Source: Rhodospirillales bacterium (lineage in GTDB: Bacteria > Pseudomonadota > Alphaproteobacteria > Dongiales > Dongiaceae). Taken from it: 64,000 nt of DNA. The position numbers and the translations under genes were made by a program. This document shows positions 34,613 to 42,104 of the stretch, piece by piece (positions within the stretch are counted from its first letter, which is position 1; every line of letters starts with the position of its first letter). The stretch is from NCBI GenBank assembly GCA_009885795.1, contig VFKA01000008.1, positions 62,001 to 126,000 of the forward strand, in the 5' to 3' direction. A model generated the notes under the pieces. It did no database searches and was not told the DNA's origin. It was given only the letters and a program-made list of their open reading frames with translations.

Positions 34613-36142
34613 ATGACAACCACTCCCTTTCCAAGCCCGAGCGCGAGGCCGCTTCTGAAGCTGCGCCGCGTCGGCATCGACAGCTATCGCGAGAACGTCG
34701 CCTTCCTGGCGCGCACGTGCATCCGCCATCGGCCCGAGGAATTCCAGGCCCTTGGCAAGGTCGAGATCGCCCATGACGGCCGCCTGATTCTCGCCGTCCT
34801 CAACATCGTCGACGATGCCCGCATTCTCGCCGACGACGAGCTGGGGCTTGCCGAGCAGGCCTTCGCGCAACTGGGATTGCCCGAGGGCAGCCCGGTCGGC
34901 ATCGCCCAGGCGGCGCGCCCGGCAAGTCTCGAAGCGGTGCGCGGCAAGATTCTGGGCCGCGGCTTCGAACCATCGGAGATCGAGGCCATCGTGCGCGACA
35001 TCGCCGGCCACCGCTATTCGAAGATGGAGATCGCGGCCTTCCTCATCGCTTCGGCCCGCTTCCTGACGACCGAGGAAGTCCTCGGCCTCACGCGCGCTAT
35101 GGCGGCGGTGGGCACGCGGCTTGAGTGGGCCGAGCCGGTCATCGCCGACAAGCACAGCATCGGCGGCATACCGGGCGACCGTTCCTCGATGGTGGTGGTG
35201 CCGATCGTGGCGGCGCATGGCCTGCCGATCCCGAAGACGTCGTCGCGCGCGATTACCTCGCCCGCCGGCACCGCCGACACCATGGAGGTTCTGGCGCGCG
35301 TCGATCTCGGCGTCGCCGAAATGCGCGCCGTGGTCGAACGCGAGCGCGGCTGTCTCGTCTGGGGCGGCCATGTCAACCTGTCGCCGGCCGACGACGTGCT
35401 GATTTCGGTCGAGCGGCCGTTGGGCATCGACACCCGCGAGCAGATGGTGGCCTCGATCCTGTCGAAGAAACTGGCGGCGGGCTCGACCCACCTGTTGATC
35501 GATATCCCGCTCGGGCCGACCGCCAAGGTGCGCAACCGGAACGAGGCGATCGCGCTCAGGAAGCTCTTCGAATACATCGGCGATCAGGTCGGGCTCGCCA
35601 TCGATGTCGCCGTCACCGATGGCACGCAGCCGATCGGGCGCGGCATCGGCCCGGTGCTGGAGGCGCGCGACGTGATGGCGGTGCTTCGCGGCGATGCCAA
35701 TGCCCCCGACGCGCTGCGTAGGAAGGCGCTCCTGCTCGCGGGCCGGATCATCGAGTTCGATCCGGCGCTCCGCGGCGGCCGCGGCGCCGCGCGCGCCCAG
35801 GAACTGCTGGAGACCGGCCAGGCGCTGGCCGCGATGGAGCGCATCATCGACGCGCAAGGGCGCGCCGCGGGTAATCATCGCCTGGGCGACCTTACCTACG
35901 AGGCCTCCGCCCCCGCCGACGGCATTGTCGAGGCGATGGACTGCTACCGCCTGGCCCGGATCGCGCGCCTGGCCGGCGCGCCGATGGACAAGGGCGCCGG
36001 CATCGATCTCTTTTGCAAGCTCGGCGACCGGGTGCGGGCCGGGCAGCCGCTCTATCGCATCCATGCCTGCGTCCCGGCCGATTTCCGGTTCGCGACCGAC
36101 CTCGCCGGCGAAGACTCCGGCTACAGGATAACCGCCGCATGA
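34613..36142 (+). CDS. Thymidine/AMP-phosphorylase-like enzyme
   Basis: A 509-residue protein of the thymidine phosphorylase family, closest in layout to the archaeal AMP-phosphorylase type with an extra N-terminal domain (about residues 1-90). Phosphate-binding and catalytic segments are DKHSIGGIPGDRSSM and KTSSRAITSPAGTADTME. It should split a nucleoside or nucleotide with phosphate to give ribose-1-phosphate or ribose-1,5-bisphosphate. Its TGA overlaps the ATG of a PRPP-synthetase homologue, implying a joint pathway of ribose-phosphate recovery. Confidence 0.82.
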   Translation: MTTTPFPSPSARPLLKLRRVGIDSYRENVAFLARTCIRHRPEEFQALGKVEIAHDGRLILAVLNIVDDARILADDELGLAEQAFAQLGLPEGSPVGIAQAARPASLEAVRGKILGRGFEPSEIEAIVRDIAGHRYSKMEIAAFLIASARFLTTEEVLGLTRAMAAVGTRLEWAEPVIADKHSIGGIPGDRSSMVVVPIVAAHGLPIPKTSSRAITSPAGTADTMEVLARVDLGVAEMRAVVERERGCLVWGGHVNLSPADDVLISVERPLGIDTREQMVASILSKKLAAGSTHLLIDIPLGPTAKVRNRNEAIALRKLFEYIGDQVGLAIDVAVTDGTQPIGRGIGPVLEARDVMAVLRGDANAPDALRRKALLLAGRIIEFDPALRGGRGAARAQELLETGQALAAMERIIDAQGRAAGNHRLGDLTYEASAPADGIVEAMDCYRLARIARLAGAPMDKGAGIDLFCKLGDRVRAGQPLYRIHACVPADFRFATDLAGEDSGYRITAA

Positions 36143-37041
36143 CCCGGCGTTCCCGCCTGCCCGATGCGATCTACGGGTTCCCCGAGTCCGAGAGCCAGTC
36201 GCGCCGGCTCGCCCTCGAGCTTGGCGTTCCCCACCGCGCCATCGGCGTCCATCGGTTCCCCGACGGCGAAACGCGGATCACGGTCGCGCCGCCGGCCGAG
36301 AACGCGATCGTCTACCGTTCGCTCGACCGGCCGAACGAGAAACTCGTCGAGCTGTTGCTGGCGGCATCGGCGCTGCGCGACCAGGGCGCGCGCCGGCTCA
36401 CGCTGCTTGCCCCTTACATGGCCTATATGCGCCAGGACGCGGCGTTCCAGGACGGCGAGGCGGTCAGCCAGCGCGCCATCGGCGCCTGGCTCGGCCGCGC
36501 CTTCGATCGCGTCGTCACCGTGAACCCGCATCTTCATCGCACGCCCAGCATCGCCGAAATCTTCCCCGGCGCCGAGGCGATCGCCGCCGATGCCGCGCCG
36601 GCGCTGGCCGCCCATATCGCGGCGCTGGGCCTTGCCGACGCCGTGCTGGTCGGCCCGGACGAGGAATCCGCGGCCCTCGTCCACGCCGTTGGCGCGTTGG
36701 CGAAGCGCCCGTTGCTCATCGGCCGTAAGGTGCGCCAGGGCGATCGCGGCGTCGACATCGAGATCGACGGCATCGCGCGGATCGTCAACGCGCCGGTCGT
36801 CATCGTCGACGACATCGTATCGAGCGGCGCCACCTTCATGACGTGCGCCAGGCTCCTGAAAAGGGCCGGCGCCGCGCGTATCCTCGGCCTCGTCGTTCAT
36901 GCCCTCTATTCGCCGGAATCGGCGCAAGGCATGCAGAACGCCGGCGTGGAGACCATTGCCAGCACCGACACGGTCCCGCACCCCTCGAACGCCATCCCAC
37001 TCGCGCTTACGCTCGCGGGCGCGCTGCGCCGGCGGCCATAG
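36139..37041 (+). CDS. Ribose-phosphate pyrophosphokinase homologue
   Basis: A 300-residue PRPP-synthetase-family protein. It keeps the N-terminal phosphoribosyltransferase-like half and the PRPP-binding loop VVIVDDIVSSGATFMTCA near residue 225, plus YMAYMRQDAAFQDGE. It is probably not the housekeeping Prs: it is shorter, diverged, and translationally coupled to the phosphorylase gene. It may recycle ribose-phosphate units released by that enzyme (inference). Confidence 0.8.
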   Translation: MTRRSRLPDAIYGFPESESQSRRLALELGVPHRAIGVHRFPDGETRITVAPPAENAIVYRSLDRPNEKLVELLLAASALRDQGARRLTLLAPYMAYMRQDAAFQDGEAVSQRAIGAWLGRAFDRVVTVNPHLHRTPSIAEIFPGAEAIAADAAPALAAHIAALGLADAVLVGPDEESAALVHAVGALAKRPLLIGRKVRQGDRGVDIEIDGIARIVNAPVVIVDDIVSSGATFMTCARLLKRAGAARILGLVVHALYSPESAQGMQNAGVETIASTDTVPHPSNAIPLALTLAGALRRRP

Positions 37042-37070
37042 ACCGAATCTGAAACTTCGACCCGGCGGCC

Positions 37071-37158
37071 ATGCTTCGAGACGCCGCTTCGCGGCTCCTC
37101 AGCATGAGGTGGCGCCACCCTCATCCTGAGGAGGCCCGTAGGGCCGTCTCGAAGGATG
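37071..37158. repeat. Family A repeat, two inverted copies
   Basis: ATGCTTCGAGACG...CTCCTCAGCATGAGG followed by CCTCATCCTGAGGAGG...CCGTCTCGAAGGATG. It fills the gap between the convergent PRPP-synthetase-like and pgi genes, where it may help terminate both transcripts. Confidence 0.8.
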
Positions 37159-37190
37159 GGCCATAGGTCTCGGCTATCGAGACTTAGTGT

Positions 37191-38852
37191 TTAGATCCCA
37201 TCGCCGCCGCGAAGGTCGAGACAATGGCGCAAGAGGCCGGTTGTAGAAGAGTCGGCGGGAAGCGGTCCCTGCCCTCGCAGCGCGGCGGCGATGTCCCTGG
37301 CCATCGTCTTGCCGAGTTCGACGCCCCATTGGTCGAAGGTCTCGATGTCCCAGAGCACGCCTTGCACGAACACCTTGTGCTCGTAGAGCGCGATCAGCCG
37401 GCCGAGCGCATAGGGGTCGAGGCGCCGCGACAGGATCGTCGTGCTCGGCCGGTTGCCTTGCATGGCCAAGTGCGGCGCCAGGCGCGCGGCTTCGCCCTCG
37501 CTGGCACCCGCGGCGAGAAGCTCGCCCCGCGCCTCCTCGACGGTCTTGCCGATCATGAGCGCCCGGGCCTGGGCAAGGCCGTTGGCGACGAGCAGGTCAT
37601 GATGGGCCCCGAGCCGCCCGCCTCCCTCCGCCCACAGGATGAAATCGGCGGGCACCAGCCTGGTGCCTTGATGCAGACGCTGGTGAAACGCGTGCTGGCC
37701 GCTGCTGCCGGCACCCCCCCAGACGATCGGACCGGTCGGGCCTTCGACTGGCGCTCCGTCGCGGCGCACCGACTTGCCGCCGCTTTCCATGTCGAGCTGC
37801 TGAAGATATTCCGGCAGCGCGCGCAAAGCCTCGGCGTAGGGGATGACCGCCTGGGTCTCGGCCTTGAAAAATGCACCGTACCAGAACCCGAGCAGCGCCA
37901 AGATCACGGGCATGTTGTGCTCGATCGGCGCGGTTCGGAAATGCGCGTCCATGGCCTGGGCGCCATCGAGCATTTCGAGGAACCCCTTCATGCCGATCGC
38001 GAGCGCCACCGGCAGACCCACCGCCGACCACAGCGAGTACCGGCCGCCGACCCATTCCCAGAGGGGAAAGCGGTTTTCGGGAACGATGCCGAACGCGTCA
38101 ACGGCCGCGTCGTTGCCCGAAACGGCGACGAAATGCTTCAGGGCCGCCTTATCCTCGCCCAACCGGGCGACGAGCCAGTCCCGCGCCGTGCGCGCGTTGG
38201 TCATGGTTTCCTCGGTCGTGAAGGTTTTCGAGGCAACGATGAAGAGCGTCGTCGCGGCATCGACCCGGTCGAGCGCGCCGGCGATGGCCTGGCCATCGAC
38301 ATTGGCGACGAAATGGAAATCGAGTCCGGGCAGACGATGCGCTTCCAGCGCTATCGTCGCCATGCGCGGCCCAACTTCGGATCCGCCGACGCCAATATGC
38401 ACGACCGAGCGAAACGGCTGGCCGGTGGCGCCGCGCCGCTCGCCGTTGCGCACTTCATCGACAAGCGCGCCCATGCGTTCGAGATTGCGCCTGATCCCGG
38501 GCATCGCGTCGCGGCCATCCACGAGGACCGGCGCCGGCGTTCGGTTGCGCAAAGCGGTGTGGAGCGCCGGCCGGTTCTCGGTTCCGTTCACCTTCTCGCC
38601 CTCGAACAGGCGCCTTGTCCGGTCCTCGACCTTGGCCGCGCGCGCGTATTGGCAAAGCAGTGCCATCGCCACGTCCGTGACGAGATTCTTGGAATAGTCC
38701 AGCAGCATGTCGTCGAGGCGAAGGCTGAGGCGCCGGAACCGTTCGGGATCGGCCGCGAACGCTTCGCGCAGGCGAAGCCCTGCCACCACCTCGCGCTCGC
38801 GCAAGAGCGCGGCCCGAATCTCCGATTGGCTCGATGGAGCGGTATCCGTCAT
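37191..38852 (-). CDS. pgi: Glucose-6-phosphate isomerase
   Basis: A 553-residue Pgi, interconverting glucose-6-phosphate and fructose-6-phosphate. Visible motifs are GVGGSEVGPRMA, VASKTFTTEETMTNA, VGGRYSLWSAVGLP and the active-site region QHAFHQRLHQGTRLVPADFI. Length matches the family. Its start is only a few bases from an FNR-type box shared with the divergent HPF-CSD gene. Confidence 0.93.
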   Translation of the reverse strand: MTDTAPSSQSEIRAALLREREVVAGLRLREAFAADPERFRRLSLRLDDMLLDYSKNLVTDVAMALLCQYARAAKVEDRTRRLFEGEKVNGTENRPALHTALRNRTPAPVLVDGRDAMPGIRRNLERMGALVDEVRNGERRGATGQPFRSVVHIGVGGSEVGPRMATIALEAHRLPGLDFHFVANVDGQAIAGALDRVDAATTLFIVASKTFTTEETMTNARTARDWLVARLGEDKAALKHFVAVSGNDAAVDAFGIVPENRFPLWEWVGGRYSLWSAVGLPVALAIGMKGFLEMLDGAQAMDAHFRTAPIEHNMPVILALLGFWYGAFFKAETQAVIPYAEALRALPEYLQQLDMESGGKSVRRDGAPVEGPTGPIVWGGAGSSGQHAFHQRLHQGTRLVPADFILWAEGGGRLGAHHDLLVANGLAQARALMIGKTVEEARGELLAAGASEGEAARLAPHLAMQGNRPSTTILSRRLDPYALGRLIALYEHKVFVQGVLWDIETFDQWGVELGKTMARDIAAALRGQGPLPADSSTTGLLRHCLDLRGGDGI

Positions 38853-38854
38853 GC

Positions 38855-38868
38855 TTGACTCAGATCAA
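38855..38868 (+). promoter_or_regulatory. FNR/FixK-type box between pgi and the HPF-CSD gene
   Basis: TTGACTCAGATCAA fits TTGAY-N4-RTCAA exactly. Its centre lies about 75 bp upstream of the HPF-CSD start, nearly the same distance as the box before nirK. It is only 3 bp from the pgi ATG, so it could activate HPF-CSD and repress or have no effect on pgi. Confidence 0.6.
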
Positions 38869-38936
38869 CCCGTTCGCCCTCAATCCCATGATATGCGAAG
38901 AACCGACTTGGCACCAACCGAAGCGAGGGTCCATCC

Positions 38937-39524
38937 ATGGCCGCGGCAAACGAAGTTCCATTACTGATAACCTGGCGGAACATGGCGGCTTCGCCCGCCA
39001 TCGAAGCGCGCCTGCGCCGCGAGGCGTTGAAGCTCGGCAAGCTCCACCTTCGGATCATCGACTGCCGGGCCCAGGTGGCGGCGCCGCACCGCCACCAACG
39101 CAAGGGCAAGCTCTACACCGTGCGCCTGCAGATCTTCTTTCCCGGCGGAAGCCTCTGGGTCAACCGCGGCAGCGCCCTGCACCATGCGCATGAGGACGTC
39201 TACGTCGCCATTCGCGACGCCTTCGCGGCGGCCAACCGGCGGCTCCAGGACAAGGCCGGCCGGCGCTCGGGCAAGGTGAAGCACCATGAGGTCGAGCCGC
39301 ATGGGGTCGTCAGTCGGCTTTTCCCGCGGCAGGGATACGGTTTCATCAAGACGCCGGCGGGCGAAGAAATCTACTTTCACAGGAACGCCGTCGTCGGCAA
39401 CGGCTTTGCGCGCCTGAAGGAAGGGGCCGAAATCCGCTTTTCGGCGGCCGAAGGCGAGAGCGACAAGGGCCCGCAGGCGACGACGGTGAAGCTGGTCGGA
39501 AAGCACCATCTGACGCCCGAGTGA
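38937..39524 (+). CDS. Ribosome-hibernation (HPF/RaiA-like) and cold-shock-domain fusion protein
   Basis: A 195-residue protein. Residues 1-105 resemble the HPF/RaiA sigma-54-modulation fold (LLITWRNMAASPAIEARLRREA, then VRLQIFFPGGSL and HEDVYVAIRDAFAAANRRLQ). Residues 121-190 form a cold-shock domain with the RNA-binding patches QGYGFI and EIYFHRNAV. It should bind ribosomes and RNA during growth arrest. An FNR-type box upstream suggests induction at low oxygen. Confidence 0.85.
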   Translation: MAAANEVPLLITWRNMAASPAIEARLRREALKLGKLHLRIIDCRAQVAAPHRHQRKGKLYTVRLQIFFPGGSLWVNRGSALHHAHEDVYVAIRDAFAAANRRLQDKAGRRSGKVKHHEVEPHGVVSRLFPRQGYGFIKTPAGEEIYFHRNAVVGNGFARLKEGAEIRFSAAEGESDKGPQATTVKLVGKHHLTPE

Positions 39525-39540
39525 TTGCGTCGCGCTGCCG

Positions 39541-39570
39541 CCCTCACACTGAGCCTGTCGAAGGGTGAGG
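39541..39570. repeat. Family B repeat at the 3-prime end of the kinase gene
   Basis: CCCTCACACTGAGCCTGTCG and AAGGGTGAGG form one short copy. On the minus strand it encodes the last residues (PHPSTGSV) and the stop of the APH/P-loop kinase gene. Confidence 0.7.
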
Positions 39571-41136
39571 CCATTTTTGGGTATTGGTAATCGCATCCCC
39601 TAGGACTCGCCGCGCCTGGGCGAGCGTCGCCTCTTCGTCCCCGCTCACGTCGATGCGGGTCCAGTTCATCGGGCCGATGTCATAGGTGAGTTGGCGGCGC
39701 AGGACCGCGGCCGTGGCGTCCGAGGCATCGGCGTGCCGTCCGGCGATCCGCCGCTCCAGAACCTCCGGCGGCGCCTCCAGCCAGATGCCGTGAAAGGCAA
39801 CGCCGGTTTCCACCGCTACCGTCGCCATCTCGTCGCGCTGGCGCGGGCGGGCAATCACCGCATCCGCGATCACGGCATGGCCCGCGGCGAGCGCCGCGGC
39901 CGTCTCTTCGCGGAGCGCCCCGTAGACCCGCTCCGTCACCTCATCCGAATATGCGCTCTCGGGCAATTTCTGGCGCCAGGCCACGCCCATGAGGCGTTTC
40001 CGAATCACATCCGACCGAATGACGCGCGCACCAGGCGCCACGCCGATTTCCGGCGCCATCAGATACGCGAGCGTCGACTTCCCGGTGCCGCTCAAGCCCC
40101 CGACCGCGACCAGAGCCGGCCGACGCGGTTCCAGGAACCCGCCGGCCTCGGCCAGGTAGCGCCGCGCCTCCTCGCGCATCGCCCGCCGCGCGGCTTCGGG
40201 CGTGCCGGCCGGCTGACGGATCATGGCGGCGGACCCGACATGCGCGCGCACCGCCGCCCGCAGCGACAGGAACAGCGGCAGCGCCGCCAGCGCGCCATCA
40301 TCGTCGCCCAAATCGAGATAGCGGTTGAAGGCGGCGTTTGCATGGCGCACGAGCCCGCGGTGCCACAGATCCATGAGCAGGAACGCCAGGTCGTACATGA
40401 CATCGATGCAGGCGATAGCATCGTCGAACTCGATGCAGTCGAAGAGCGTCGGCCGGTCATCGATCAGGCAGATGTTGCGCAGGTGAAGATCGCCGTGACA
40501 GCGGCGGACCTTGCCCTCGGCGCGGCGGTGGTCGGCGAGATCTCCTATGCGCGAGATCGCCCTTGCCGTCGCCTCGATCAGCTTCTCGACATCGGGCGTG
40601 GGCAGACTATCGGACGCGGCCCGCAGGCTGAGCGCATTGCCGTCCGCCACCTTGCGAAGCCCGGCGCGGCCGCCAAAATTCGGCGCCGGTTCGGCCGCGG
40701 CATGAAACCGGTGGATCTCCTCGGCCAGATCCAGCACGAGCGGCACGCCCAACACGCCTCGGCGCGCCATGTCGTCGAACAGCGCCGATTGGTCGAAACG
40801 GCGCATGATGACGACCCAGTCCAAGGGCTCGCCCTCGCCGCCGATCCCGAGCCGCCCATCGGCCCGGCGCATGATCGGCAACGCGCCGAGATAGAGCCCC
40901 GGCGCGGTCCGCCGGTTAAGGGCCACCTCCGCCTCGCAAAAGCGCCGGCGCCGCTCGAGGGTTGAGAAGTCCATGTAGGGAAACTTGACCGCGCGCTTCA
41001 GCTTGTAGGCCCGGTCGCCGGCCAGGAACACCATCGCCCCGTGGGTGTCGATGCGCTCCACTCCACCCGGCGGAAGGCCGTAGGAAGACGGATCGGATAG
41101 AAACGCGACCGCCGCGCCTTGCTGGTCGGCCGCCAT
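39544..41136 (-). CDS. Bifunctional aminoglycoside-phosphotransferase-like / P-loop kinase protein
   Basis: A 530-residue two-domain protein. The N-terminal APH-like kinase domain has CHGDLHLRNICL (214-222) and the metal-binding FDCIEFDD. The C-terminal AAA_33-type domain has the P-loop GGLSGTGKST (346-355). The substrate is not known; relatives lie near universal stress and Lon-like genes. The last eight residues and stop come from a dispersed repeat, so the original C terminus may have been replaced. Confidence 0.85.
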   Translation of the reverse strand: MAADQQGAAVAFLSDPSSYGLPPGGVERIDTHGAMVFLAGDRAYKLKRAVKFPYMDFSTLERRRRFCEAEVALNRRTAPGLYLGALPIMRRADGRLGIGGEGEPLDWVVIMRRFDQSALFDDMARRGVLGVPLVLDLAEEIHRFHAAAEPAPNFGGRAGLRKVADGNALSLRAASDSLPTPDVEKLIEATARAISRIGDLADHRRAEGKVRRCHGDLHLRNICLIDDRPTLFDCIEFDDAIACIDVMYDLAFLLMDLWHRGLVRHANAAFNRYLDLGDDDGALAALPLFLSLRAAVRAHVGSAAMIRQPAGTPEAARRAMREEARRYLAEAGGFLEPRRPALVAVGGLSGTGKSTLAYLMAPEIGVAPGARVIRSDVIRKRLMGVAWRQKLPESAYSDEVTERVYGALREETAAALAAGHAVIADAVIARPRQRDEMATVAVETGVAFHGIWLEAPPEVLERRIAGRHADASDATAAVLRRQLTYDIGPMNWTRIDVSGDEEATLAQARRVLGDAITNTQKWPHPSTGSV

Positions 41137-41170
41137 TACTGCTCGTATGTATGAGCTGCGGCCACGGCAT

Positions 41171-41223
41171 CGTCCTTCGACAGGCTCAGGACGAGGCCCT
41201 CATGCCGAGCCTGTCGAAGCATG
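41171..41223. repeat. Family B repeat, two inverted copies
   Basis: CGTCCTTCGACAGGCTCAGG-ACGAGG followed by CCTCATGCCGAGCCTGTCGA-AGCATG, in the gap between the universal stress gene and the kinase gene on the minus strand. Confidence 0.75.
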
Positions 41224-41255
41224 CGGGCCGACTTCCTGAACCACGCGGGCAATTC

Positions 41256-42104
41256 TTACCCCTCGCCGCGCACCAGAAGAATCGTGCAGCCGCAGCCTTC
41301 GATCGAGGCGACAAGGTCGGGCCCTTCGCCCGGCGTGGCGCCCAGCACAAGGATCTCGGCGCCGATCTCGGCGACGGCAATTCTTATGTCCGCCGCACGG
41401 GCCATGGCGATGGAGCGAACCTCAACGGGAACCGGAAGCCCTTGGAACCGCCGGTTCGCGGTCGCCTCACGGCCCGCGGCCTTTGTCTCGCCGGGCACGG
41501 CGGGAACCAGCACCGACAACGGCCGCCCGTTTCCCGAGGCGAGGCGAATGGCGACCCGAAGGGCGGCCTCGCCCGCGCGGCCGGCAGCGAATATCACCGC
41601 GACGCGGCGCCGGTGCGTGCGTGCTTCCGGCGCCGCCAACAAAACCGAACACGGCATCGATTCGGCCACGGCACGCGATACATGGCCCAGCCGCGGGCCA
41701 CCGGCGCCGGCGCGGGCCTTGGCGAGGGCGACCATGTCCGCCCTGGCCGTGGCCGCGAGAATTTCGGCCTCGACCTTGCCGCGCGCGACCTGGAATTCCC
41801 AGCGCAGGTGCAGGCGCTCGGCGGTCGCGGCCAGCGCCCGGCGTGCCTGGGCCGCTTGAAGTTTCAACTCCTTCTCGATCGTCGCGGTATCGAGCGTCCG
41901 CGCGGCCGCGCCGAATGGGCTTACCTCGCGGGCGAAAGGCAGGCTGGCCAGATTGAGAAGGCCGATGTCCTCGACGAACATGCCGACGAGTTCGGCTTCC
42001 ATGCGCGATGCCATGGCCGCCGCCTGTTCCAGCGCTTCGAGGCTGTCGCGGGTCGCGTCGAGCGCCACCAGGATGCGCCGAAACCCCGTGTCGCGCTCCG
42101 CCAT
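41256..42104 (-). CDS. Universal stress protein (tandem UspA-like)
   Basis: A 282-residue UspA-superfamily protein with one clear N-terminal Usp domain (FRRILVALDATRDS, then VEDIGLLNLASLPF) and a diverged second one. The glycine-rich ATP-binding motif of classical Usp is weak. The ATG at 42104 overlaps the TGA of the Lon-like gene (TGATG); a GTG three bases earlier is possible. Co-expression with the protease is expected. Confidence 0.75.
   Translation of the reverse strand: MAERDTGFRRILVALDATRDSLEALEQAAAMASRMEAELVGMFVEDIGLLNLASLPFAREVSPFGAAARTLDTATIEKELKLQAAQARRALAATAERLHLRWEFQVARGKVEAEILAATARADMVALAKARAGAGGPRLGHVSRAVAESMPCSVLLAAPEARTHRRRVAVIFAAGRAGEAALRVAIRLASGNGRPLSVLVPAVPGETKAAGREATANRRFQGLPVPVEVRSIAMARAADIRIAVAEIGAEILVLGATPGEGPDLVASIEGCGCTILLVRGEG

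Noticed and set aside
34097-36064. Long minus-strand open frame opposite the phosphorylase-like gene.
   Set aside because: The plus strand encodes a recognisable enzyme with intact motifs; the antisense product has no coherent domain.
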